Shown here: piece by piece, positions 16,045 through 25,475 of the stretch
How positions within the stretch are numbered: position 1 is the stretch's first letter
How the letters are laid out: the number at the start of each line of letters is the position of its first letter
DNA from: JAAFHB01 sp963677935
GTDB taxonomy: Bacteria > Bacteroidota > Bacteroidia > Bacteroidales > Prolixibacteraceae
DNA length: 64,000 nucleotides
Direction: 5' to 3'
NCBI GenBank assembly: GCA_963677935.2
Contig: CAXXEH010000003.1
Location: 4,526,001-4,590,000, forward strand
Translations under genes and position numbers: made by a program
Notes under the pieces: generated by a model
What the model was told of the DNA's origin: nothing
What the model saw: the letters and a program-made list of their open reading frames with translations, nothing else
Databases searched by the model: none

Positions 16045-17421
16045 TTACATGGTATAAGGAGTCCTCATATCTCTAACATATAATTTATTCGCCTCTGCAT
16101 CGCCAATGACCTCTCCCTGTTTGGGATTCCAGGTAACTTTACGACCTGTGCGGATTGCAATATCTCCCATATGACTGATTGTATCGGAAATGATAGCCTC
16201 ATCGAGCGGGCAAAGTTCAGCCTCTTTTCCCCTGGCTACAGCTAAAAACCGTCTTCCCATTGTATTACCTTCGCTCTTAATTCCCCCATTTGGATTCCTG
16301 GGAAAATTATTCAGTTTCTGATTGATCTCAGGAATATCGGATTGGCCAGATGAACGACTCAATGAGATCCAACCCTTTGTACCATAAAAAGTGGTTCCGT
16401 CTCCATCCTTCCGGGTACGATAATCAATCATCCCCTTCAATGCAACATCAGTGCTGACAAAATGAAGTTCAAGTCCATTCTCATATTTGCAATTGACATC
16501 CCAGGATAAAATATTATTGTACAAACCACCTGCTGGCCAATATTGTCCGGTTCCTTCACAACTATAATTTCCATTCACCTTATCCTTTAATATCCATACC
16601 AATATATCGAGTGGATGGGCACCCCAACCTGCCAAAAAACCGATACTGTAATCGTTGTTAAACCACGAGCTGTTGTTGGTTACCCGGTCAGGACAATAGG
16701 GCCGCAGAGGTGCAGGTCCGCTCCACCTCTCAAAATCAAAATCAGCCGGGACAGGAACTTCATTGCAAACCGGAACAGGGACATCATTTTTCCCCGGAGC
16801 CCAAACCTCCACTCGTCCGATTTCACCGATGGCTCCATCACGGATCAGATCATATCCCAGCTTCATATGTTCGCATGTCCGTTGCTGTGTTCCGTAGTGA
16901 AATTTAACCTGATGATCTTTCAATTCTTTGGCAAGCATAAGATTTTGGGGGTAACTCAACCCAAGCGGTTTGGCCAGCATAATATGTTTTCCGGCTCTGG
17001 CAGCTTTAATGGCAGCAAGCACATGCCAATGATCGGGTGTTGTGATATGGACAACATCGATATCTTTGCGTGCAAGAAGTTCATCCATATTAAGATAGGT
17101 CTTGCACTGCTCATTTGTGAAATTATTCTCCTTGTAAAACTGGTTGATCTTTTGAGCCACATTTTCGCGACGCACTTTAAAGGTGTCGCAAACAGCAATA
17201 TTCATTGCCTCTCGTAAGGGGAGGAAATAGGACATCAGTTCACCGGTTCCTCTGTCGCCTACTCCAATATGGCCGACAACGACCCGGTCGTTTGCACCTT
17301 TCCAATTGGAACAAGATCCAAGGACAGTCGGAAGGAGGGCTGCACCTATTGCCCCTGTTACTGAACGCTGAACAAAATTCCTGCGGGAAATTGCATTTCT
17401 ATTTGCATCATTCTGATTCAT
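16045..17421 (-). CDS. Tat-exported Gfo/Idh/MocA family oxidoreductase
   Basis: 458 residues. It begins with a twin-arginine signal (ISRRNFVQRSVTGAIGAALL), so it is exported folded with its cofactor. The Rossmann motif GHIGVGDRGTGELMSYF (about 50-66) binds NAD(P). The catalytic region is TTPDHWHVLAAIKAARAGKH, then MLAKPLG; the usual EKP is AKP here, keeping the key lysine. The C-terminal half is the GFO_IDH_MocA beta-sheet domain. The family oxidises sugar hydroxyls, and bacteroidete Tat members include glycoside 3-dehydrogenases. It is the last gene of the 19994-16045 operon. Confidence 0.9.
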   Translation of the reverse strand: MNQNDANRNAISRRNFVQRSVTGAIGAALLPTVLGSCSNWKGANDRVVVGHIGVGDRGTGELMSYFLPLREAMNIAVCDTFKVRRENVAQKINQFYKENNFTNEQCKTYLNMDELLARKDIDVVHITTPDHWHVLAAIKAARAGKHIMLAKPLGLSYPQNLMLAKELKDHQVKFHYGTQQRTCEHMKLGYDLIRDGAIGEIGRVEVWAPGKNDVPVPVCNEVPVPADFDFERWSGPAPLRPYCPDRVTNNSSWFNNDYSIGFLAGWGAHPLDILVWILKDKVNGNYSCEGTGQYWPAGGLYNNILSWDVNCKYENGLELHFVSTDVALKGMIDYRTRKDGDGTTFYGTKGWISLSRSSGQSDIPEINQKLNNFPRNPNGGIKSEGNTMGRRFLAVARGKEAELCPLDEAIISDTISHMGDIAIRTGRKVTWNPKQGEVIGDAEANKLYVRDMRTPYTM

Positions 17422-17455
17422 ACTATTTTAGTTTTAAATTATTTATGAATGTTTG

Positions 17456-19144
17456 CTACTGTTGATTCAAATACTGGTCATACTTTTGTTGCAATGTCTC
17501 TTTTGAAACCGCACCCGGCAACAGCCAAATCCGGTATTTCAGACGAAGTGGCTCTCCTTTTTTCAGGAGAATATTCCGGTCAAATATGACGGCCGGACTA
17601 TAATAATAAAAAGGGACATTTTGATCGCTGATGACATACCAACTGCATGAACCGGTTGTAAACTGCGGATTTGGCAGAATTGAGATTCCCGCTTTTCCCC
17701 CCTGAAGTGTATTGAATCCCATGTAAAGCCAATTCCCCTTACTGAGGTGACTACTATCAGCAGGCGAAACGACCACGGGTGTAGTATAATCCTGATTAAA
17801 CCGGATGGATAATCCCGCATAACCACCCCATGATTGTCCTTTGCGCTCGCCCCTTATCGGGGTACGATCAAGCAATACACTATCTGATAATGAATTGAAC
17901 AAATGTTCTTCATCGATATAATAACTTCCATCGGGAAAGGGGGCTGAAATATGTAAAATTCGCTCCTCCTCCAATACCGCTTTCCCTTCAAGTGGATGAT
18001 AATTCAATTTCATTCGGATATCGGATGAAAAATCGCGATTTGTGACGATCTTCTGGTTATCAATCGTAGTTATTCCTTCCGATTGATATCCTGTTTCGGG
18101 AGTACTAAAATTCTTTTTGTATTCCCAGTAATTAATCCCATCAATAAATTTCCACGAAAACCAAAGACCAAGGTGCCACGGATGATCGGGTGGAGCGACA
18201 CAAGTCAAATCGGAATGGTTTACTATTAGCGGATGAAAATAGGGTTTTCCGAACCGGTTATTATAATTGTATTGCCATATTACCTCAGAATTATTTCTTA
18301 GTGTGACTGAACTATCGCTCTTAGTCCAGTTGTACCGATATTTAATATTGTTGTCAAACTTAGTGAGACCAGACGGAACCTGAATTGTAACCTCCTTACA
18401 GGCACACCATTGGGCAGCGCGCAGCAAAAGCGTTTGTAATCCCGAGTTGAGCAGTGCCCTTTCATCATGCCCCAGCGTAGTGAAAAAAGTCCTCCCCTTA
18501 CCCGTCTGATTGACAAAAACAGCAGGTACATCAATTGAATGACCATCCTTTTCATCTTTTGCGGATAAAGAACCAATTGCTGTAACGCCTGGATAAATAT
18601 CGGTTTTCTCCCAAATTTCATCCATGATATAAAAATCCCCCATCCCTTTGGTAATCGGATGATTCTGATCTAAACCATAAACATGACCCTTCGTTCGGGG
18701 ACCATGGCGGGTATCTTTTCCCCACCTGCCGATTCCTATCTGGTGGTAAGCTTCCCAATCATAAAACGAGGATGCTCCGGCATGAAGGGAGAGTACTCCC
18801 CCGCCCTCATTCACATATTTCAGAAAATCACCCTCCCATTGCGCGTTCATTCGCACCTTATTGTCGGGCCATGTATTCCAGTTGCTGATGATTAACTGAA
18901 AGGTCTTCAACGTGGCATACGAAAGAGTATCGGGTTTTTCGGTAACTGAGACGTTAAAATGTTTTGATTCTTTAAATATTCGTACCAACAGCGGTGTCGT
19001 TTTTTGCCACTCATGATTATTTCTACCGCTAAATATCAGTACTTTGATTATACCATCTTTTGGCAACGCAGCAACCTTTCGCTTTTCGGCGAATAAGGGA
19101 ATGGTCATGAAAATGATTAAAAGCAGGAACAGGATTCGCTTCAT
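17456..19144 (-). CDS. ThuA-like domain fused to DUF6807 (PmoA-like) domain, secreted
   Basis: 562 residues from ATG at 19144, which gives a clear signal peptide (MKRILFLLLIIFMTIPLFAE). Residues about 35-255 are a ThuA-like glutamine-amidotransferase fold (IKVLIFSGRNNHEWQKTTPL, YVNEGGGVLSLHAGASSFYD, HPITKGMGDFYI). Residues about 270-560 match DUF6807 (VAPPDHPWHLGLWFSWKFID, YYIDEEHLF, RGERKGQSWGGYAGLSIRF). An upstream in-frame ATG at 19237 lies inside the preceding gene and gives no signal peptide. Both domains occur with Gfo/Idh enzymes in sugar loci; neither activity is settled. Confidence 0.87.
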   Translation of the reverse strand: MKRILFLLLIIFMTIPLFAEKRKVAALPKDGIIKVLIFSGRNNHEWQKTTPLLVRIFKESKHFNVSVTEKPDTLSYATLKTFQLIISNWNTWPDNKVRMNAQWEGDFLKYVNEGGGVLSLHAGASSFYDWEAYHQIGIGRWGKDTRHGPRTKGHVYGLDQNHPITKGMGDFYIMDEIWEKTDIYPGVTAIGSLSAKDEKDGHSIDVPAVFVNQTGKGRTFFTTLGHDERALLNSGLQTLLLRAAQWCACKEVTIQVPSGLTKFDNNIKYRYNWTKSDSSVTLRNNSEVIWQYNYNNRFGKPYFHPLIVNHSDLTCVAPPDHPWHLGLWFSWKFIDGINYWEYKKNFSTPETGYQSEGITTIDNQKIVTNRDFSSDIRMKLNYHPLEGKAVLEEERILHISAPFPDGSYYIDEEHLFNSLSDSVLLDRTPIRGERKGQSWGGYAGLSIRFNQDYTTPVVVSPADSSHLSKGNWLYMGFNTLQGGKAGISILPNPQFTTGSCSWYVISDQNVPFYYYSPAVIFDRNILLKKGEPLRLKYRIWLLPGAVSKETLQQKYDQYLNQQ

Positions 19145-19163
19145 GGGACCAGGAAAATATAAG

Positions 19164-19994
19164 TTATAAAAGTCCGGATAGATGTTCAAAGCTCCTGATT
19201 GCCTGATCAATTGTTCCACATTCGACGCTGAAAACAATTTCCCGATTCCCCGATTTTACAATATCGATGATCCGTTTCCAGTCAACGACACCGTCGCCAC
19301 AGGCGCAACCAACAGGCGTACCAGTTACCTTTCCTCGCTGGGCATTGCTCTGCGACAGGCTAATATCTTTGGCATGAAGATGAACAAGCCGGTCTTTCAC
19401 CCTTTCGAGCCATTCATAAACATCAGAACCACCTGCAAGATAGCTATTTCCCGTATCAAAATTAATCCCAATAGCCGGAGATTTGACCAGGTTGGCAATA
19501 CTATCGAGGCCATCCGGAGTTTTGCTGTATTGCTGATGTGGTTCCAGTCCGATCTTGATACCATGACGTTCAGCAACCATGGATGCTTCGGTAAGTGTGT
19601 AGGTCATCAACTGATAGTCGAGCTCTTTGGTCGTCCAGAAAGGTTTGGGACCTTCATCGGTATTGACAACCGGTGCGCCTGCCTGAGCTGCCCACCGAAT
19701 TGCCATTTTTAAGTATTCGACACTGATTTCAGGTTTGCAAAGAGGAGTATGTGAAGATAATCCCGAAAGCTTAACATTATTTTTATCGCATAACTCCTTA
19801 ATGAATAATGGGTCATCGAAAAGTGACACCGAATGAAAATATCCGGCTTCACTTAACAGTTCCCGGCCATGATGAACCATCGGTTCGATGTATTGGTAAC
19901 CGATTTCAGCAGCTTTTTTTACACCGTTGGCAAACGACATATCGTGATGCCGCACAAACTCCATATTAATTCCAAGCTTGACAATTCCATTCAT
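19164..19994 (-). CDS. Sugar phosphate isomerase/epimerase-like TIM barrel protein
   Basis: 276 residues, xylose-isomerase-like TIM barrel (AP endonuclease 2 superfamily). Likely metal ligands are seen in GLEPHQQYS (Glu), INFDTGNSYLAGG (Asp), RLVHLHAKDI (His) and VFSVECGTID (Glu). No signal peptide is present, so it is cytosolic. It is the first gene of the operon that continues into the ThuA-DUF6807 gene 19 bp later. In comparable bacteroidete loci such proteins act on 3-keto sugars or epimerise them; here that is inferred from context. Confidence 0.87.
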   Translation of the reverse strand: MNGIVKLGINMEFVRHHDMSFANGVKKAAEIGYQYIEPMVHHGRELLSEAGYFHSVSLFDDPLFIKELCDKNNVKLSGLSSHTPLCKPEISVEYLKMAIRWAAQAGAPVVNTDEGPKPFWTTKELDYQLMTYTLTEASMVAERHGIKIGLEPHQQYSKTPDGLDSIANLVKSPAIGINFDTGNSYLAGGSDVYEWLERVKDRLVHLHAKDISLSQSNAQRGKVTGTPVGCACGDGVVDWKRIIDIVKSGNREIVFSVECGTIDQAIRSFEHLSGLL

Positions 19995-20145
19995 AGTATT
20001 ATAGTTTTATTTATATTTGTATGGACACAGCGACTTATTCTCTGAATATAGGTTCCTCGGATGACATCTTCCAACAGAGGTAAAGATAAGCCTGATAAAA
20101 CGAGGATTTGTTCAAAATCTTTCAGTGTAAAATTTTATTTTTAAA

Positions 20146-21165
20146 ATGGAACGACGGGCAAAATTCTATGATCCAACCGGCAAATTCTCCTACAAGGCTG
20201 ACAACTGCAGTCCTGTAAAAATCGCCTCCGAAGCCGGTGCATTGGAATTAACGACGCTTGCCCGGGATGCCTACCCCGGAAAGCGGCTTAATAAATCGGA
20301 GCTGACCGGGATTAAAAGTATCGGTTACTGGAATATAAAAAAAGTTCAGGATTGGGGATTGGAATGGCACACAAACGAAGGGATCGAAATTTGCTATCTT
20401 GAATCGGGTGATCTCACTTTTTTTCTGGGGGACGAAAAATACGATCTTGCTCCGAACCAGCTGACCATCACACGACCCTGGATCAGTCACAAATTAGGTA
20501 ATCCGAATGTGGAAGTAAGCAAACTGCACTGGCTGATTCTTGATGTCGGAGTTCGTCATCCCCATCAGGAATGGGTATGGCCCAGTTGGGTGATCCTCAA
20601 TCCCAGAGATCTCGAAAACCTTACCCTCTATTTTCGTCAGAATGAACAACCGGTATGGAAGGCGACACCGGAACTAAAGGATTGTTTTATTAAAATCGGG
20701 AAGGTGATCAAAGAAGGCTGGGAAAAAGATTACGAATCAAAACTTAGGGTATTGATTAATACCTTGTTGATTGCCCTACTCGAACACTTTCAGGAGGGGA
20801 AAATTTTACTGGATGAGGAGTTAATCGAATCGCGCCGGACGGTTAAGCTATTTCTTAAATCGCTCGAAGATCACTATTATGAACCCTGGACTTTACCCAA
20901 TATGGCCGCTTATTCAAAGTTGGGGACTACCCGCTTTACCAAATATTGTGTCGAAATAAGTAATTGTACCCCTATGGAATACCTCAACAGAGTCCGGATT
21001 GGAAAAGCAGCCCGAATGCTACAGTTACAAACCAATACCTCGGCAACCGAAATTGCTTACCAATGTGGATTCTCTTCCACCCAGTACTTCACTACAGTAT
21101 TTAAAAGACATTTCGGAAAAACACCGCAGGGATACAGGAAGGAAAAAATGAAAAATGAAAAATGA
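20146..21165 (+). CDS. AraC-family regulator with cupin sensor domain
   Basis: 339 residues. The N-terminal half holds a cupin (about 70-135) with WHTNEGIEICYLESGDLTFF and then LAPNQLTITRPWISHKL, the sugar-sensing barrel of AraC regulators. The C-terminal 100 residues are the double helix-turn-helix (WTLPNMAAYSKLGTTRFTKY, ATEIAYQCGFSSTQYFTTVF). It is divergent from the operon at 19994-16045 with 151 bp between them, so it most likely controls that operon in response to its sugar substrate. Confidence 0.9.
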   Translation: MERRAKFYDPTGKFSYKADNCSPVKIASEAGALELTTLARDAYPGKRLNKSELTGIKSIGYWNIKKVQDWGLEWHTNEGIEICYLESGDLTFFLGDEKYDLAPNQLTITRPWISHKLGNPNVEVSKLHWLILDVGVRHPHQEWVWPSWVILNPRDLENLTLYFRQNEQPVWKATPELKDCFIKIGKVIKEGWEKDYESKLRVLINTLLIALLEHFQEGKILLDEELIESRRTVKLFLKSLEDHYYEPWTLPNMAAYSKLGTTRFTKYCVEISNCTPMEYLNRVRIGKAARMLQLQTNTSATEIAYQCGFSSTQYFTTVFKRHFGKTPQGYRKEKMKNEK

Positions 21166-21257
21166 AAAGTTAACATCCATAATGAATCATTCGCCGATTT
21201 TTTTATTCTTTCATTCGCTAATTGCTCTCCCTCTGGTTTTCTTCTACTCCACTTTTT

Positions 21258-21288
21258 TTGAAACTTGTGTCTGATAGTATTATCTTTG
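21258..21288 (+). promoter_or_regulatory. metG promoter of Bacteroidota type
   Basis: A -33 element TTTTTTTG ends at 21260 and a perfect -7 element TATCTTTG lies at 21281-21288, with 20 nt between them. Transcription should start near 21293, about 40 bp before the metG ATG. Confidence 0.75.
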
Positions 21289-21332
21289 CACCTCCTATTT
21301 TCGGAATAACATTTTAAAGACGATCACATTCG

Positions 21333-23366
21333 ATGAATAATTTTAAACGAACACTCATCACTTCGGCTTTGCCTTATGCCAACGGCCCCGTCCATATTGG
21401 CCATCTTGCTGGAGTCTATGTCCCTGCCGATATTTACGCCCGTTACCTCCGTTTGAAAGGTGAAGAGGTTGCGTTTATCGGAGGTTCGGATGAACATGGT
21501 GTTCCGATAACACTAAAAGCTAAGAGAGAGGGGATTACGCCCCAGGATGTGGTAGACAAGTACCATGGAATGATCAAAGACTCATTTGAAAAATTCGGAA
21601 TTTCATTTGATATCTATTCCCGAACAAGCTCAAAGGTTCATCACGAAACAGCATCCGAAATTTTTAAAACACTCTACGATAAAGGTGCTTTTATCGAACA
21701 AACCTCCGAACAGTTTTACGACCAGGAGGCCAACCAATTTTTGGCCGACCGATATATCACAGGAACCTGTCCAAAATGTAACTTTGAAAAAGCATATGGT
21801 GATCAGTGTGAAAGTTGCGGAAGTACACTAAATGCGACAGATCTGATCGATCCCAAATCGGTGCTTAGTGGGAATAAACCTGTAATGAAGGAGACCAAAC
21901 ACTGGTTTCTACCGCTTGATCAATATGAACCCTGGCTGCGCGAATGGATTTTGGAGGGTCATAAAGAATGGAAACCAAATGTTTACGGGCAATGTAAATC
22001 ATGGATTGACGGTGGCCTGAATCCACGCGCGGTAACTCGTGATCTCGACTGGGGAATTCCGGTTCCAATCGAAGGGGCAGAAGGAAAAGTACTTTATGTC
22101 TGGTTTGATGCACCAATCGGTTATATTTCGGCCACAAAGGAATGGACCCCTACGTGGGAAAAGTGGTGGAAAGACCCTGAAACCAAAATGGTTCATTTTA
22201 TCGGGAAAGACAACATTGTTTTTCATTGCATTATCTTTCCGGTAGTGCTTAAAGCAGAGGGGTCGTATATCTTACCTGAAAATGTTCCGGCAAATGAGTT
22301 CCTTAATCTTGAAGGGGATAAAATTTCCACTTCCCGAAACTGGGCAGTTTGGCTGCACGAATATCTCATCGATTTTCCGGGAAAAGAAGATGTTTTAAAA
22401 TATACACTGACGGCAAATGCTCCCGAGACGAAAGATAACGACTTTACCTGGAAAGATTTTCAGACCCGTAACAACAGCGAGTTAGTGGCTATTTTCGGGA
22501 ACTTTGTGAACAGAGCATTGGTTCTAACTGACAAATACTACAATGGAGTTGTTCCGCAAGCTGGTGAATTGACTGAATATGACAGAAATACACTAAACGA
22601 TATAACCACCCTTAAAACAGAAGTTGAGAAATCAATCGAAACTTATCACTTTCGCGAAGCTCTAAAGAATGCAATGGACATGGCTCGTCTCGGTAATAAA
22701 TACCTTGCTGATATGGAGCCGTGGAAAGTGGTGAAGAGCGATCCTGAACGGGTTAAAACAATTATGAATACTGCGCTTCAGATAACAGCCAATCTGACGA
22801 TTGTTTTCGAACCTTTTCTCCCTTTCACCACACAAAAACTGCGCGGATTCATGAATCTTGATAAATTTGACTGGCAGCAGCTCGGCCGTACCGACCTTAT
22901 CGCAGCAGGTCACAAAATCAATACGCCTGAACTCCTTTTCGAAAAAATTGAAGATGAAGCAATTCAGGCACAGGTTGACAAGTTGCAGGCCACCAAAATA
23001 TCCAATGAACTCGAACAGGCAAAGGTGAATCCTGCAAAGAATAATATTGAATATGAGGATTTTGCCAAACTGGATATCCGAATCGGGACAATCATTGCGG
23101 CAGAGAAAGTAGCCAAAACCAAAAAATTACTCAAACTTACGATTGATACCGGGATCGATAAACGGACCGTGGTTTCGGGAATCGCTGAATATTTTGAGCC
23201 TGAAAAAATCATCGGCCAACAAGTTTCCATCCTGGTAAATCTGGCTCCCAAAATCCTTAAAGGGATCGAATCGCAGGGGATGATTCTTATGGCTGAGAAT
23301 TCGGATGGATCACTGGTTTTTGTGACCCCCGCAACAAGAATAAATGTGGGATCGGAAGTCAGGTAA
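21333..23366 (+). CDS. metG: Methionyl-tRNA synthetase
   Basis: 677 residues, the usual length for the long class I MetRS. The HIGH box is in YANGPVHIGHLAG. A zinc knuckle is formed by CPKC and CESC (about 148-168). The KMSKS loop appears as KISTSRNWA, a variant usual for this type. The catalytic core and anticodon-binding helices run to about 560, and a C-terminal tRNA-binding OB-fold (about 575-677; FAKLDIRIGTI) supports dimerisation. It charges tRNA-Met in the cytosol. It has its own promoter and a strong terminator. Confidence 0.97.
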   Translation: MNNFKRTLITSALPYANGPVHIGHLAGVYVPADIYARYLRLKGEEVAFIGGSDEHGVPITLKAKREGITPQDVVDKYHGMIKDSFEKFGISFDIYSRTSSKVHHETASEIFKTLYDKGAFIEQTSEQFYDQEANQFLADRYITGTCPKCNFEKAYGDQCESCGSTLNATDLIDPKSVLSGNKPVMKETKHWFLPLDQYEPWLREWILEGHKEWKPNVYGQCKSWIDGGLNPRAVTRDLDWGIPVPIEGAEGKVLYVWFDAPIGYISATKEWTPTWEKWWKDPETKMVHFIGKDNIVFHCIIFPVVLKAEGSYILPENVPANEFLNLEGDKISTSRNWAVWLHEYLIDFPGKEDVLKYTLTANAPETKDNDFTWKDFQTRNNSELVAIFGNFVNRALVLTDKYYNGVVPQAGELTEYDRNTLNDITTLKTEVEKSIETYHFREALKNAMDMARLGNKYLADMEPWKVVKSDPERVKTIMNTALQITANLTIVFEPFLPFTTQKLRGFMNLDKFDWQQLGRTDLIAAGHKINTPELLFEKIEDEAIQAQVDKLQATKISNELEQAKVNPAKNNIEYEDFAKLDIRIGTIIAAEKVAKTKKLLKLTIDTGIDKRTVVSGIAEYFEPEKIIGQQVSILVNLAPKILKGIESQGMILMAENSDGSLVFVTPATRINVGSEVR

Positions 23367-23420
23367 AATAATGATGGGATAAGAGAAACTGAATAAGGAA
23401 AAGGAAACCGCTTTAAACTT

Positions 23421-23470
23421 TAATTTATAAAAAAACCGCAGATTGAACTCTGCGGTTTTTTTATAAATTA
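23421..23470. terminator. Bidirectional terminator between metG and the Ala/Lys-rich gene
   Basis: A perfect 22-bp inverted repeat surrounds a 6-nt loop (TTGAAC). The GC part is ACCGCAGA/TCTGCGGT and the outer part is A/T-rich with seven A and seven T, so each strand has its own U-tract. It serves the convergent genes metG (+) and 23481-23843 (-). Confidence 0.9.
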
Positions 23471-23480
23471 CTATGGTTTA

Positions 23481-23843
23481 TTACTTTACAGTTTTGGGAG
23501 CCACTTTTTTTGTTTTCTTTGTTTTATCAGCTGCTTTTGCTGCTGGTTTTGCTGCTTCAGCTGGTTTCACTGCTGCCTTTGCTGCCGGTTTTGCTGCTGC
23601 TGCTGGTTTCACTGCTGCCTTCGCTGCTGGTTTTGCAGCTTCAACTGGTTTTGCAGCTTCTGCCTTTGCTGCTGGTTTTACAGCTTCAACTGGTTTTGCA
23701 GCTTCTGCCTTTGCTGCTGGTTTTACAGCTGCTTTTTCAGTCTTGGCAGGAGCTTTCTTAACTTCTTTTTTCTTGTCCTGAGCGCTTACAGAAATCAAAC
23801 CTAATACAAAAACAAAACTTAATAATAGTACTAATTTTTTCAT
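23481..23843 (-). CDS. Secreted Ala/Lys/Pro-rich low-complexity protein
   Basis: 120 residues. The signal peptide MKKLVLLLSFVFVLGLISVS ends at AQ. The mature part is made almost only of Ala, Lys, Pro, Glu and Val in repeats such as PAAKAEAAKPVEA and KPAAKAAVKPA, like the tails of histone H1 or of cell-wall-spanning proteins. It is highly basic, probably disordered, and may bind polyanions (LPS, DNA or RNA) in the periplasm. The gene has 24- to 60-bp internal DNA repeats, so its length may vary between strains. Confidence 0.8.
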   Translation of the reverse strand: MKKLVLLLSFVFVLGLISVSAQDKKKEVKKAPAKTEKAAVKPAAKAEAAKPVEAVKPAAKAEAAKPVEAAKPAAKAAVKPAAAAKPAAKAAVKPAEAAKPAAKAADKTKKTKKVAPKTVK

Positions 23844-23922
23844 GATTGAGAATTTAAAATTGAATTTTAATATTGTTTACGGATCAAATGTAGATTCTCA
23901 AAAATGAAGGAATCATGAAGTT

Positions 23923-25269
23923 TTAAACAGCTGATATTATATTAACATTCTTTAACGGAAGTTGAATTTTAAATGTAGACCCTTCCCCTTTTACCGATTT
24001 CACTTCGATCGATCCATCGTGAAAGGAGATGATGCTACTAACAATGGAAAGTCCTAATCCATGCCCTTCTCCAGATGTTGGGTCAGCCCGTTTAAAACGA
24101 TTAAAAATATTGGATATCTGATCGTTATCGATTCCAATTCCATTATCAATTACTTCTATACAGAAATTACTGCCAGTGGTGAAGGACGCAATTCGTATCC
24201 ACCCGCCGTCTTTATTATATTTGATGGCATTTGAAATAAGATTAAACATCATAATATAGATCAGCGATTTATTAACATTTGCGAGTACCTCATCCGGATG
24301 AATCAAATTCTCAATGGTAATATTTCTCATTTCCGCCCGATCTTCGATATTCTGAATGATCTCATCAATAAGCACTCTAACAATTATAGTCTCATTCTTT
24401 GAGAACTGATCATTTTCAATCCTTGCAATCAAAAGGAGCGCTTTGATAATTTGCTGAAGTCGGTTCAGATTGTTCTGCTGCTCCATAACATTGATTACAA
24501 ATTGTTCTGGCAGGTTTCCAGAGGTCAACAGATTCTCAAGCTTACTTTGCATAATCGAGATTGGTGTAAAAAGTTCGTGAGAAACATCAGCAGTAAATTT
24601 TTTCTGGTTCTTCAAAATCGTGGTCACTTTATGCATTAATTCATTTAAGGCATTATTCAGATACACAAAATCAGAAGTAGAACTTTCAAGTTCAGAATAG
24701 TTAAAGGTTTCGGGGTTAGTGATCGTCTTCAATTTAGGAATAATCAGTCTGTTAAGCGGATGTAACAGATACTTATTGATGCCGACATCAAACATAATGG
24801 TGACCATAAGTACGACCAGGATGATCGTAATGGAGATATTTTCCATTGTTTTATTCAAAGAGTTAATCAACTGTATGTTCTTTCCAATCTCCAGCATATA
24901 GTGCTGGTTATTTACTTCGAATCTATAATTAAGTATCCGAAAATCGAACTCTTCGTCCTCGATTTCTCTCGCTTCATTTGAGAACAGCACCTTATCTGAA
25001 CCCTTTTCTGTATCCAGATCAATCGTTATGTATTCGTCCTTAAGCATATTATAACTGGCATAGACACTGTCTTTTTCAATGTTCAAAAACGAATTAATCC
25101 CAATCTTGCCTACTATAGCCATTGTTTTTTCCTTCATCTTAATCAGGTCACGATCAGTATGCCGCAACGCTTGTTTGTCGATTACCTGTTGCAACATAAC
25201 AAATAATATAAAAAATATTACAATTTTTGAAAGTGCACCGATCATTGCCAGTTTGAGTTCGAGTCGCAT
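23923..25269 (-). CDS. Sensor histidine kinase
   Basis: 448 residues. An N-terminal membrane helix (about 8-28) is followed by a periplasmic sensor region (about 30-135), a second helix (about 140-162), a HAMP-like linker, and HisKA with the phospho-acceptor in ADVSHELFTPISIMQ. The ATPase domain has NLISNAIKYNKDGG, DNGIGID and GEGHGLGLSIV. It is divergent from the OmpR-type regulator at 25476, its likely partner. The intervening 206 bp should hold both promoters. The signal is unknown. Confidence 0.92.
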   Translation of the reverse strand: MRLELKLAMIGALSKIVIFFILFVMLQQVIDKQALRHTDRDLIKMKEKTMAIVGKIGINSFLNIEKDSVYASYNMLKDEYITIDLDTEKGSDKVLFSNEAREIEDEEFDFRILNYRFEVNNQHYMLEIGKNIQLINSLNKTMENISITIILVVLMVTIMFDVGINKYLLHPLNRLIIPKLKTITNPETFNYSELESSTSDFVYLNNALNELMHKVTTILKNQKKFTADVSHELFTPISIMQSKLENLLTSGNLPEQFVINVMEQQNNLNRLQQIIKALLLIARIENDQFSKNETIIVRVLIDEIIQNIEDRAEMRNITIENLIHPDEVLANVNKSLIYIMMFNLISNAIKYNKDGGWIRIASFTTGSNFCIEVIDNGIGIDNDQISNIFNRFKRADPTSGEGHGLGLSIVSSIISFHDGSIEVKSVKGEGSTFKIQLPLKNVNIISAV

Positions 25270-25475
25270 ATTTGCAATTATATCTAATTAAAATTCAAAA
25301 ACTTAATTAAGCGTAGCCATTCTCAAAAATAACTATTTTCAAAAACGATACTTAAATATGATCAAAGGTAATGCTTCGGAATTGCAAACAGAAAAACAGG
25401 CGAAGAGATTTGTAAAATTGTGTGATCTCATTTTTTTCTGGTAGGTTTGATCTCTGAAATTTCCTAAAATTTTGA

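Noticed and set aside
21145..21170. ATGAAAA-type short tandem repeats at the end of the AraC gene (and again near 39394)
   Set aside because: Simple low-complexity sequence seen often at gene ends in A/T-rich intergenic DNA; no function can be supported.
23473..23781. Plus-strand frame rich in Ala, Gly and Phe opposite the Ala/Lys-rich gene
   Set aside because: It is the mirror of a low-complexity gene. The minus-strand frame has a proper signal peptide and follows its own terminator.
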